A DNA stretch of 64,000 nucleotides from Aquisphaera insulae (lineage in GTDB: Bacteria > Planctomycetota > Planctomycetia > Isosphaerales > Isosphaeraceae), in the NCBI RefSeq assembly GCF_011064615.1, contig NZ_JAALJH010000040.1:16698-80697 (forward strand), written 5' to 3'. Within the stretch, counting starts at the first letter, position 1, and every line of letters begins with the position of its first letter. Shown here in pieces: positions 26,312-34,779 of this stretch. The translations under genes and the position numbers were made by a program. The notes beneath the pieces were generated by a model. It made no database searches. It had not been told where the DNA came from and saw only the letters and a list, made by a program, of their open reading frames with translations.

Positions 26312-26327
26312 TTGGCATTCGAGATGC
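26312..26327 (+). promoter_or_regulatory. Candidate sigma-54 promoter of the DUF3892-exonuclease operon
   Basis: TTGGCATTCGAGATGCGAT has the -24 GG (26314-26315) and -12 GC (26326-26327) with ten bases between them. Transcription would start near 26339, about 38 bases before the ATG at 26377. It is divergent from the sigma-54 activator gene, the same geometry as rtcR and rtcBA in other bacteria. Confidence 0.65.
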
Positions 26328-26376
26328 GATGGGCCCCCCACGTCTGTTCGAACCTAACTCAGGTCGAGGAGTGACC

Positions 26377-26664
26377 ATGCCATCCCGTCACGAAGTCCTT
26401 TGCATCTCCAAGTCCGACCGCATGAATCCTCACGAACGAATCCAGAGCCTGGGCGGCCGGAACCCCGACGGCGCCCTCTGGAGGCTGTCTCAGTCCGACG
26501 CCATCCGCGGGATCGAGAGCGGCGAATGGTCGTTCTACGTCCGGCGGGCTGGCCACATCGTCAACGTGGTCGTTGCCGTGAGCCGATTTGGTCACAAGTA
26601 CCTGAAGACCCAGGCCGACGGCGAGCAGCCGGACAATCTCCTCTCGCTGCCCGAATGCGGCTGA
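26377..26664 (+). CDS. DUF3892 domain protein
   Basis: This is a complete 95-residue protein spanning one DUF3892 domain: an N-terminal SKSDRMNPHERIQSLGG block, the SFYVRRAGHIVNVVVAV core and a C-terminal KYLKTQADGEQPDNLLSLPEC block. The function of DUF3892 is not known. The start at 26377 has a GAGGAG site seven bases upstream. It is the first gene behind the candidate sigma-54 promoter and is followed 77 bases later by an exonuclease gene. Confidence 0.9.
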   Translation: MPSRHEVLCISKSDRMNPHERIQSLGGRNPDGALWRLSQSDAIRGIESGEWSFYVRRAGHIVNVVVAVSRFGHKYLKTQADGEQPDNLLSLPECG

Positions 26665-26741
26665 GAAAGTTGGCTGAGTGGACAGGTCGGCACGACGACG
26701 CATCCGGGGACGATGGTTGTCCCGTAGAGAGGAAAACGGCG

Positions 26742-27536
26742 ATGTCGAGAAGCCTGCGGTTGGAGCGTCCGCTCGTCGTGCTCGACCTGGAGACGACCGG
26801 CAAGCGCGTCGAGTCCGACCGGATCGTGGAGATCAGCGCCCTCAAGCTGTCTCCCGACGGGGCGCGACGGGGTCACACCCGCCGCCTCAATCCCGGCATC
26901 CCGATCCCTCCCGAGGCGACGAAGGTCCACGGGATTACCGACGTGGACGTGTCCCATGAGAGGACGTTCGCGGAGATCGCCCGCGGGCTAGCCGACTACC
27001 TCGAGGGGTGCGATCTCTGCGGCTTCAACGTCTGGCGGTTCGACCTGAGGATCCTGATCGCGGAGTTCAGGAGGGTCGATGTTCCATTCACGATGGCGGG
27101 CCGCCACGTCATCGATCCGATGCGGATCTACCACCGGCGTGAGCCGAGGGACCTTGCGGCGGCGCTCCGTTTCTACTGCGGCCGGGAACACGAGGAGGCC
27201 CATCGTGCCGAGGCGGACGTCCTGGCCGCGCTGAGGGTCCTCGAAGCTCAAGTTGAGCGATACGAGGATCTCCCCCTGACCGTCTCGGGTTTGCACCGCA
27301 CCATGGGGTATCCCGACGTCGTGGACCCGGACGGGAAGTTCGTTCGGGATGAGACCGGTACGGTTGTCTTCGGCTTCGGCAAGCACCTCGGCAAGCCGGT
27401 GGGCGAGGTGGCGAAGACCGATCCCAGTTTCCTGGACTGGATGCTCGGCAGGGACTTCAACGAGGAGGCGAAGGACGTGGCCCGTCTGGCGCTCGCGGAG
27501 GCCGGTAGCCTGGCCATTCGCGACATTCCGCGATAA
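26742..27536 (+). CDS. DEDDh 3'-5' exonuclease (ExoX/DnaQ-like)
   Basis: This 264-residue protein has all DEDDh residues: D15 and E17 in LDLETTG, D101 in NVWRFDLRIL, and H154 with D159 in HRAEADV. The C-terminal segment (about 210-240, GFGKHLGKPVGEVAKTDPSFLDWML) is the small ExoX-type domain that follows the nuclease in many such enzymes. It would remove nucleotides from the 3' ends of DNA or RNA. The start at 26742 has a GAGAGGA site; the frame is open further upstream but that overlaps the DUF3892 gene. It is probably co-transcribed with DUF3892. Confidence 0.92.
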   Translation: MSRSLRLERPLVVLDLETTGKRVESDRIVEISALKLSPDGARRGHTRRLNPGIPIPPEATKVHGITDVDVSHERTFAEIARGLADYLEGCDLCGFNVWRFDLRILIAEFRRVDVPFTMAGRHVIDPMRIYHRREPRDLAAALRFYCGREHEEAHRAEADVLAALRVLEAQVERYEDLPLTVSGLHRTMGYPDVVDPDGKFVRDETGTVVFGFGKHLGKPVGEVAKTDPSFLDWMLGRDFNEEAKDVARLALAEAGSLAIRDIPR

Positions 27537-27610
27537 TCTCCTGATTCGGGCAAGGTGGCGGAGATTCTGTCGATGCCTTACGGCGATCAGGCCGGAAGGG
27601 TGTGGAAACC

Positions 27611-28321
27611 ATGGCCCGGTTCGTCGAACGTCGATCGTCGGGGCCGATGAACGCCTTGCTGATGGTCCTCGGTGCGCTGTTCGTGCCGCTGATGGCCGCG
27701 TCGCTGTTCATCCGGGAGTGGATTGCGATCCCGGGCTTCCTGGCCATCACGACTGGCGGGTATGTCGCGTCCCTGTCCCTGCTCGCCTGGTGGGAGCGCC
27801 GGCATCAGACGACGCGGGAGGTCCGGGGCGGGAAGATGGCCGCGAAGCGGGCCGGCGACCGCGAGCCCCGGGTCTTTCCCGAGGCGCTCGGGTTGCCGTT
27901 CCTCCTCTTCATCAGCGTCGTCCTCGGCGGGCTCGCGTTCCTGACCCTGTTCGCGGCGATCCGCGAGGGACCCGCGTCCAAGGTGCCCGCCAGCCTCGTT
28001 ATCGTGGCGCCGCTGATGCTCATCGGGTTCATGCTCTGGGCGTCCGAGGTCCGGCTGATCGTGGGGATGGATGAGGTCCGCGCCGTGCATCCCTGGCTCC
28101 GGATGGTCCCCGATCGGGCCTTCCGGTTCGGCGACATCGACTCCGTCGAGACCCGCGAGGGGGGCCGGGGGGGCTGGCAGGTCACGATCCGTCGCCACGA
28201 CGGGGCCACGATCGCCTATCGGAGCCGCGATCGCGCGCGGGTCGATGCCCTGCTCGCCGCCCTCGCCGACGGCGTGGCCCGGGCGAAACCGGCGTCGGCC
28301 GATCTCGACGAGCTGATCTGA
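27611..28321 (+). CDS. Membrane protein with PH-like cytoplasmic tail (paralogue 1)
   Basis: This 236-residue protein has four predicted membrane helices (about 14-34, 40-60, 96-118, 127-147) and a C-terminal soluble part (VRLIVGMDEVRAVHPWLRMVPDRAFRFGDIDSVE) that resembles a bacterial PH-like domain. It is a clear paralogue of the gene at 29926-30624, sharing MARF-ERR at the start, VFPEA in the middle and VARAKP--DLDEL at the end. I chose ATG 27611 over GTG 27602 to match the paralogue. Function unknown. Confidence 0.75.
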   Translation: MARFVERRSSGPMNALLMVLGALFVPLMAASLFIREWIAIPGFLAITTGGYVASLSLLAWWERRHQTTREVRGGKMAAKRAGDREPRVFPEALGLPFLLFISVVLGGLAFLTLFAAIREGPASKVPASLVIVAPLMLIGFMLWASEVRLIVGMDEVRAVHPWLRMVPDRAFRFGDIDSVETREGGRGGWQVTIRRHDGATIAYRSRDRARVDALLAALADGVARAKPASADLDELI

Positions 28322-28342
28322 TTCGTCTGGACCCGCCAACGT

Positions 28343-29776
28343 TCACGGCTCACCCAAAAGCCCGAGCGCTTCCTTGTCCCAGCGATCGAGCACCCAGCGG
28401 GCGATCCGGGCGAGCTCGCGTTCGCCCGGGGATCTCGGCTCCCGATGCCGACGCTCGATCGCCCGCAGGCGCCCGAGCGCCGCACGATAATCGGCCTGCT
28501 TCCTCGCCGAGAGCTCGCCCCGCTCCTTCATCGCGCGGACGCGGTCGGGGGATGCGAGGGGAGACGGCTGGGACCAGGTCCGCTCGGTGCTGAAGATCGC
28601 CTGGAGCTCCAGGGCATCGTCCACGGCCTGGGCGGTGGAGGAGGCTCCGAACAGCTCGCGGCCGAGGATCTCCCGGTAGGCCTCGAAGGGGAGATCGGGG
28701 TTTCGGCTGAATTCGCGGTAGGCGACCCGGTTGACCCGCATCGGCAGCTCATCGAAGGGCTCGTCGCCGGGCCTTAGCCAGCCGAAGCCGAGCGGGACCT
28801 GACGCTTGCCCTTGAGCCAGGGCTGGCCCTCCTCGGCCTCGGTGGCAACATACGTGAAGGCTTCCAGGGACGGGACGTAACCCGTCACGCCGAGGTCCCG
28901 CGCCTTCCTCGCTCCGGCCGCGATGTCGCGGGGCCGGCGGAGGGACGGCGAATCGTCCCACCAGAGGCTGCTCCGGGCCCGCTTGATCAGCGCGGGTTCC
29001 GGGTTGGCGCTGTGCGGGGTGAAGACCAGCGACCATCGGGGATCGAAGGGGAGCCGCGCCGCCCGGACGCCGAAGCCGGGGACCTGCGCCCCGCTGAAGT
29101 AATGGGGGAAGACGACGATCGTCGCGTCGGGCTTCCGCGCCCAGAGCTCCTCGGAGATCTGGCGGACGAAGGCGAACTCGCGTTCGAAGAAGTGCTCGCC
29201 GCATTCCTTGCAGTGGCAGATGGCGTAATCGGACGACTCGATCAGGAGGCCGTCGGCGTTGGGGTAGAAGTCGAAGGCAAGCTCCCGCGCGTACCGGAGC
29301 ATGAACTGGAGGGACTCCGGCCGCGAGGGGCAGAGGTTGTAGCCCCAGCAGCCGATGCCGAACGCGGCGGCGGGCCTGCCGTCCTTGCCCATCGCCCGGG
29401 CCTCGGGGTGCTCGAGGGGATACTGATTCACGCCGTCGTAGCCGAAGGGCGTGAAGCCGAGGAGCACCTTGATGCCTCGCCCGTGGGCGTGGTCGATCAG
29501 GTCGCGGACGAAGTCCTTGCGGACGTTCTCGTGATCCGCGTTGTACCTCCAGGTGATCGGGTACTGTGCGCTCCGGAAGGCCCCGCCGACCCAGAGGAGC
29601 ACCGTGTTGCCGCCGTCGTCGCGGATGCCGTCGACGATCCGCCGCCAGTCGGCCAGGTCGTAGGTCGGCATCCGCATGAGCGTGACGTAGTAGCCGCGCC
29701 GGGCAAAGGGACCGGTCGCCGGCGAATCGTCCGAGGAGCACCCCAGGATCACGAGGGCGGTCAGGATCGCGGACAA
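28343..29776 (-). CDS. Predicted lipoprotein with glycoside-hydrolase-like TIM barrel
   Basis: This is a 477-residue protein if started at TTG 29776, which has GAGGA upstream and places a lipobox LVILGC right after a short hydrophobic stretch. The frame is open to 29920, but that would overlap the start region of the divergent gene and bury the lipobox. The body reads like a TIM-barrel carbohydrate-active enzyme (GYYVTLMRMPTYDLADWRRI, GIKVLLGFTPFGYDGVNQYP, NADGLLIESSDYAICHC). I cannot name the glycosidase family. The very short, uncharged n-region of the signal peptide is odd. It sits between the two paralogous membrane proteins. Confidence 0.65.
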   Translation of the reverse strand: MSAILTALVILGCSSDDSPATGPFARRGYYVTLMRMPTYDLADWRRIVDGIRDDGGNTVLLWVGGAFRSAQYPITWRYNADHENVRKDFVRDLIDHAHGRGIKVLLGFTPFGYDGVNQYPLEHPEARAMGKDGRPAAAFGIGCWGYNLCPSRPESLQFMLRYARELAFDFYPNADGLLIESSDYAICHCKECGEHFFEREFAFVRQISEELWARKPDATIVVFPHYFSGAQVPGFGVRAARLPFDPRWSLVFTPHSANPEPALIKRARSSLWWDDSPSLRRPRDIAAGARKARDLGVTGYVPSLEAFTYVATEAEEGQPWLKGKRQVPLGFGWLRPGDEPFDELPMRVNRVAYREFSRNPDLPFEAYREILGRELFGASSTAQAVDDALELQAIFSTERTWSQPSPLASPDRVRAMKERGELSARKQADYRAALGRLRAIERRHREPRSPGERELARIARWVLDRWDKEALGLLGEP

Positions 29777-29925
29777 GGTATCGTCCTCACTTCTTGGATC
29801 GGGTCGGCGGCCCCTCGCCCGATCAGGATAGACGCTCGCGGATCGGAAGGGCAGCGGTCGGTGGGAAGATTCGTGGTAAGATCGCGGCTGGCGATGAGGT
29901 CTGGTGGCCGAGGGAGGCAAGAGCC

Positions 29926-30624
29926 ATGGCCCGATTCATCGAGCGACGATGGGCGCCGCTCCCCGAGGTCCTGCTGATCCTCGGCGGCGGGTTTCTCGTG
30001 CCGGTGCTGGCCATCGGCCTGTTCTTACGGCTCCCGGAAAGGGTCAATGCCACGGCATTCGTGGTGATCCTCGCCGGGGGCCTGCTCGCCCTCTTCGTTT
30101 ACGTGCGCTGGGCGCTGTCTCGCCGTGAGCTCGTGTGCGAGATCCTCCCCGGCAAGGAAGGGCCGGCCTTGCCGGCGGACGTCGAGCCCGAGGTCTTCCC
30201 GGAGGCGATCACACTTCGGATGCTGGCCGTCATGACCCTGGCGGTCGCGTGCCTCTGGATCGGCAACGCGATCCGGATCCAGGGGGGACATCCGGACCTG
30301 TGGCCCCATCACCTGATCGTGGGATTCGGCACGCTCATGGTGCTCTCGACCTGGCTGGCCCAGTATCGCCTGATCGTGGACCGGGACGAGGTCCGGACAT
30401 TCCACCCCTGGCTCGGCATCGTCCCGGAGAAGCGGATCTCGCTGGCGGAGATCGCCGTCGTCGAGTCGATCCCATCCGGCCCGGTCGCGATCCGGGGCCG
30501 CGACGGCACGACGATCCGGTACGCGGCGTGCCAGCCCGCCACGACCGATCGGCTCCGGGCCCTGCTCGCCGATCGCGTCGCTCGCGCGAAGCCGCGAGGG
30601 CCGGGGCTGGACGACCTACTCTGA
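29926..30624 (+). CDS. Membrane protein with PH-like cytoplasmic tail (paralogue 2)
   Basis: This 232-residue paralogue of 27611-28321 has the same four-helix layout and C-terminal YRLIVDRDEVRTFHPWLGIVPEKRISLAEIAVVE domain. The start at 29926 has AGGGAGG upstream. Its last nine bases overlap, tail to tail, the stop region of the kinase gene on the other strand (30616-30624). Function unknown. Confidence 0.78.
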   Translation: MARFIERRWAPLPEVLLILGGGFLVPVLAIGLFLRLPERVNATAFVVILAGGLLALFVYVRWALSRRELVCEILPGKEGPALPADVEPEVFPEAITLRMLAVMTLAVACLWIGNAIRIQGGHPDLWPHHLIVGFGTLMVLSTWLAQYRLIVDRDEVRTFHPWLGIVPEKRISLAEIAVVESIPSGPVAIRGRDGTTIRYAACQPATTDRLRALLADRVARAKPRGPGLDDLL

Positions 30625-33600
30625 CTCACTCGGCCCGCCCGGTCCGCCGGCGCGATCCCTCCAGAGGATGATCGAGCCGGCGTGGTCCGAGGACGCGAGC
30701 GTGTGGCCGTCGGGGGAGAAGGCCACGGCGTTGATCCGCTTCGTATGGCCTTCCAGGACCAGGGTCACCTGACCGGTGCTCGGATCCCAGAGCCGGACCT
30801 TGGCGTCGCTGCAGGCGGCGGCGAGGGTCCTGCCGTCGGGCGAGAAGGCCAGGCTCGTGACGGTGGCGTCGGAGTCGCGGGCGACTCTGGTGGGTTTGTT
30901 GATGCCGGTGTCCCAGATGGTCAGGCCCCCCCAGTCGTCGCCTGCGACGAGGGTCTTGCCGTCGGGGGAGAAGGCCAGAGAGCCGAATCGCCGAGGGAGA
31001 GGGATCGAGGATCGCTCGCGACCGCTGGGGATCTCGAGTCCCCGGAGAATCCCGTCGTTGTCCGCAACGATCAGGAGCGGTTCGTCGGGGGCGAAGGCCA
31101 CGGCGCGGATCATCGTGGCCGGAGTCGAGATGGCCGCGATGGAGTGGCCGTCGATTGCGTCCCAGAGCCATACGGTGTCGCCGTTGCCCGCAGCGGCCAC
31201 GAGCCGCCCGTCGCGGGAGAACGCCACGGAGCGCAACCGGTCCGTGGGCCCCGTCAGCACGTGCCGGACCTTGCCGCCGGGCAGGTCCCAGAGCCGCACC
31301 TTCCGGTCGAAGCTGGCGCTGGCGAGGGTCCGGCCGTCCGGTGAGACGGCCAGCGAGACGACCATCGAGGTGTGGCCGGCGAGCGTGGCGATCGGCGAGC
31401 CGTCGCGGGGCGACCAGAGCTTGATGGTGTGATCGTCCGCGGCGGAGAAGAGCGTCGATCCATCCGGGGAGAAGGCCAGGCTCCAGATCTCGGACGAATG
31501 GGCGGCGATCCGGTCGAACGCGGCGGGAGCCGGGCCGATCCGGCGGGCGCGGATGCGGCCGTCGTCGCCCGAGAAGTACAGGCTCGTCCTGTCGGCCGAA
31601 TAGGCAATGGCATGCACCACCTGGAGCCCGCGGGGATACTCGGCCAACTGGCGGCCGGTCGCGGCGTCCCACCGCCTCACGGGGCACTCGCCGCCGCCGC
31701 CGGCGAGCTCGCGGCCGTCCGGAGAGAAGGCGAACGTCATCCGATTGCCCGAGAGCCCCTCGAGAGGGACGAGCCGCGGCGCGGTCCTGACGTCGACGGC
31801 CAGGAAGAGTCGGTCGGGGGTCTGGAGCCCGGCGAGCTTGTCGCCGTCGGGCGAGAACCTCGGATGGGCCACCGGCCTGCCCGGCACCGCGCCGATCCGG
31901 CGGCCCGTTCGGACGTCCCAGAATTCGATCGAGTCGGCGACGGTCGCGATCGTGTCGCCGTCGGACGATAGTACGACCTCGTGGATCATCCTGGCGGATC
32001 GGGCCAACTCGCCGAGCGGTCGCCCCGTCGCCGCGTCCCTGAGCGTCAAGATTTTCCCCGCTACGGTGACCAGCGTGCGGCCGTCCGGGGATGCGCTCGT
32101 GCAGTAGCAGGGGATCGGCTCCAGCCCCGGCGCGGGGGCGGCTCCCCCCGGAGCGAGTTGCCAGAATCGGAGCCGACCCTCGCGGTGCTTTGAGGGGGTC
32201 GGCCGTTCGAGATCCTGGACGGCGACCGTGCGTCCGTCGCCGAGGAACCAGGCGCTTGTGATGACCTGGTCCTCGTCCGGCAGAGTCGCCAGCCGTGTCC
32301 CCGAGCGGGCGTCCCAGAGTTTGACCCCACCGCGGCCGACCTCGCCGTCTTGCCTTGATGCGAGGAGCGTGCCGTCCGGCGAGAGCGTCAGGTCGTTGAC
32401 GACACTCCCGAGATCTCGATCGCGGGCGATCTCGGTGCCGCGGGCGAGGTCGTAGAGAAGGACGGTCCCGTCGCCGCCTCCGGAGTAGAGGATGTCGCCG
32501 CCCGGCCCGATCATCAGTGCCGTCGATCGGTGGTCGGCGAGGACCGTGATCTCGCGATGGAGCACCCGGTTCAGGTAGCGCCACTCGAAGCCGCGGAGGT
32601 CGCCCCCCTTGCCATCGGAGCCCAGGCCGGCGAGCATCTCCTGGGCGAGCTCGACCTGACCGGCGGTGGCCGTTTGCTGGGCCAGCCGCATCCGGGAGGC
32701 GTAGAGGAGCCGGCGCGTGGTCCGCTCCTGGTCCTCGGCCCGTACGAGCGCCGCGGCGAGCTCGACGTTGTGGCGGCGGAGCAGATCGGCCGAACCGACC
32801 AGCGCGGCGAGCACCAGGGCCGCCGTCGCCGCGACCGGCCGGCGGTTCCGCCGGAGCCACATGGCCGCGTGATCGAGCGGCCCCGGGGCCCTCGCCAGGA
32901 TCGGGCGATCGCGGAGGAATCGATCAAGGTCCTCGGCCATCTCCCCGGCCGTCGCGTATCGTCCGGCCGGGTCCTTCGCCAGCGCCTTCAGGACGATCGT
33001 CTCCAGGTCGCGGGGGATCGAGGCGTCGAGGAGCCGGGGGCGCCGCGGCTGCCCCTCGGCGATCCGGCGGATCAGGTCCAGGCGGTTGTCCCCCTCGGAG
33101 CGGAAGACGGGGCGGCCGGTGATCAGCTCATAAAGGGTCGCTCCCAGGGAGTACACGTCGGTCCGATGGTCGATGACGGATCGCGAGCCCGATGCTTGCT
33201 CCGGGCTCATGTAGCGGATGGTGCCGAAGATCGCGCCGGATTGGGTCAGGTCCGACTGGCCGGCCACGCGGGCGAGGCCGAAATCGCCCACCCAGAGGCA
33301 CCCGGAATCGTCGACGAGGAGGTTGGACGGCTTGATGTCGCGGTGGATGACCCCGCGCTCGTGGGCGTACTGGAGCGCGTCCGCGGCCTGGCGGGCGAGC
33401 TCGGCGGCCCGGCGGTGGGGGATACGGCGGTGGATGAGCGCGGCGACGGTCTGGCCCTCGATGAGCTGCATGGCGAAGAAATGGACGCCGCGCTCCGAGC
33501 CGGTCAGGTAGACGGGGACGATGTGGGGGTGGCGGAGGCAGGCCGCGGCCATCGCCTCGAGGCGGAATCGTTCCAGGCGGCGGGGTTCGTCGGCGGAGCC

Positions 33601-33885
33601 GGCCGGGAGGATCTTCATCGCCACTCGCCGGTTGAGCGACTTCTGGATGGCCTCGTAGACGACGCCCATCCCGCCGCGGCCGATCACCCGGCCGATCGCG
33701 AAGTCGCCGAGCGTGCCGGGCAGCTCGTCCGTATCGGGCTCCTCGCGGCCATCCGGCCAGGCGAGGTCAAGGATCTCGACGAGGGAGCGATACTCGGCCT
33801 GCTGCTCGAAGCAGGTCAGGCCCTCGGCGTCTCGATCCTTCGGGCCAAGGCTCGAGCTCGAGTCCAGGTCCTGGCCGAGGCTCAC
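30616..33885 (-). CDS. Ser/Thr protein kinase with C-terminal WD40 propeller
   Basis: This 1089-residue protein has a Hanks-type kinase domain (about 62-325) with the glycine loop GRGGMGVV (69-76), the catalytic Lys91, HRDIKPSN (181-188) and DFGLAR (201-206). One membrane helix (about 350-367) follows, then a short helical stretch and about 14 WD40 blades to the C terminus, many with the FSPDG and VRLWD signatures. The kinase should be cytoplasmic and the propeller extracytoplasmic. It starts at GTG 33885, overlapping the sigma factor stop by GTGA. Such sigma-kinase pairs are characteristic of planctomycetes and suggest phosphorylation-controlled sigma activity. Confidence 0.93.
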   Translation of the reverse strand: MSLGQDLDSSSSLGPKDRDAEGLTCFEQQAEYRSLVEILDLAWPDGREEPDTDELPGTLGDFAIGRVIGRGGMGVVYEAIQKSLNRRVAMKILPAGSADEPRRLERFRLEAMAAACLRHPHIVPVYLTGSERGVHFFAMQLIEGQTVAALIHRRIPHRRAAELARQAADALQYAHERGVIHRDIKPSNLLVDDSGCLWVGDFGLARVAGQSDLTQSGAIFGTIRYMSPEQASGSRSVIDHRTDVYSLGATLYELITGRPVFRSEGDNRLDLIRRIAEGQPRRPRLLDASIPRDLETIVLKALAKDPAGRYATAGEMAEDLDRFLRDRPILARAPGPLDHAAMWLRRNRRPVAATAALVLAALVGSADLLRRHNVELAAALVRAEDQERTTRRLLYASRMRLAQQTATAGQVELAQEMLAGLGSDGKGGDLRGFEWRYLNRVLHREITVLADHRSTALMIGPGGDILYSGGGDGTVLLYDLARGTEIARDRDLGSVVNDLTLSPDGTLLASRQDGEVGRGGVKLWDARSGTRLATLPDEDQVITSAWFLGDGRTVAVQDLERPTPSKHREGRLRFWQLAPGGAAPAPGLEPIPCYCTSASPDGRTLVTVAGKILTLRDAATGRPLGELARSARMIHEVVLSSDGDTIATVADSIEFWDVRTGRRIGAVPGRPVAHPRFSPDGDKLAGLQTPDRLFLAVDVRTAPRLVPLEGLSGNRMTFAFSPDGRELAGGGGECPVRRWDAATGRQLAEYPRGLQVVHAIAYSADRTSLYFSGDDGRIRARRIGPAPAAFDRIAAHSSEIWSLAFSPDGSTLFSAADDHTIKLWSPRDGSPIATLAGHTSMVVSLAVSPDGRTLASASFDRKVRLWDLPGGKVRHVLTGPTDRLRSVAFSRDGRLVAAAGNGDTVWLWDAIDGHSIAAISTPATMIRAVAFAPDEPLLIVADNDGILRGLEIPSGRERSSIPLPRRFGSLAFSPDGKTLVAGDDWGGLTIWDTGINKPTRVARDSDATVTSLAFSPDGRTLAAACSDAKVRLWDPSTGQVTLVLEGHTKRINAVAFSPDGHTLASSDHAGSIILWRDRAGGPGGPSESE

Positions 33886-34511
33886 GGCCGGCTCCCTCCC
33901 GTCGATCCCCGGACCAGGGCGCGGAGACGTTCCATGGCGCGGGCGTATCGCATCTTCACGGCGCCGGGGCTGATCTCCAGCCGCTCCGCGATCTCGTCCA
34001 GCGAGAGCCGGGAGGCGTATCGGAGCACCAGGATCTCGCGGTCGGCGGGGGCCATCGCGTCCAGCAGCGAGCGAACATGCTCGGCACGCTCGGCCCGGGT
34101 GGCCGCCGTGCTCGGGCCGGTCCCCGGATCGACGAGGTTGTCCATGGCCGCGGCCTCTTCGGACCGGCCCCCCCGGTCGCAGGAGACCTCCCGCGCGACG
34201 CTCCGCATGCCGGTCCGGAGGTGGAACCGATGCAGCCAGCCCAGGCGGACGATCGCCTGCCGTCGCAGCCAGCAGGCGAACGAGACCGGCCGCTCCCGCG
34301 CGAACCGAGGAAGCTCGGCGATGGCGATGCTCATCGCCTCCTGGACCACGTCCGAGGGGTCCACACGCGCCACGATCCGCCGATCGAGGCGACGGGCCAC
34401 GATCCGCCGCAGGCTGGCGCGATGCCGCTCCAGCAACGAGCCGCCGGCCGTCGCGTCGCCACCCGCCGCTCGCCTCAGCAGCTCCTCCGTGTCGACCTCT
34501 CCGGCCTTCAT
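33882..34511 (-). CDS. ECF-type RNA polymerase sigma factor
   Basis: This 209-residue protein has sigma region 2 (DPSDVVQEAMSIAIAELPRF, about 50-70) and region 4 (APADREILVLRYASRLSLDEIAERLEISPGAVKMR, about 150-185). I start at ATG 34511, preceded by a GGAGGGGG site; the frame extends to 34664 without a better start. It lacks an obvious anti-sigma gene. The overlapping downstream kinase is the likely regulator, as in planctomycete ECF groups linked to Ser/Thr kinases. Confidence 0.9.
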   Translation of the reverse strand: MKAGEVDTEELLRRAAGGDATAGGSLLERHRASLRRIVARRLDRRIVARVDPSDVVQEAMSIAIAELPRFARERPVSFACWLRRQAIVRLGWLHRFHLRTGMRSVAREVSCDRGGRSEEAAAMDNLVDPGTGPSTAATRAERAEHVRSLLDAMAPADREILVLRYASRLSLDEIAERLEISPGAVKMRYARAMERLRALVRGSTGGSRP

Positions 34512-34779
34512 CCTTGCCCCCTCCAACCCCTGGGTCCGCCGGTCATGGCGCGGAACGCTCGCGAGATCGCGTGACCTTGCCGCCGGCCGTCGTCGCAAGC
34601 TCCTTGCGGACCGTTGCGAGGCCGACGGTCCGTGGCGCCGGGGTCCGCCTTCATTCACGCCCACATGCGACCGACTGAAGGTAACCAGCCCACCGACCGG
34701 ATCGCAAGCGCGAGCTCGCGAAAGTCCTCAGCCCCGCTCGGCTCGACGCATCGACGGGACCGTGCGAGGGCCGGGGATT

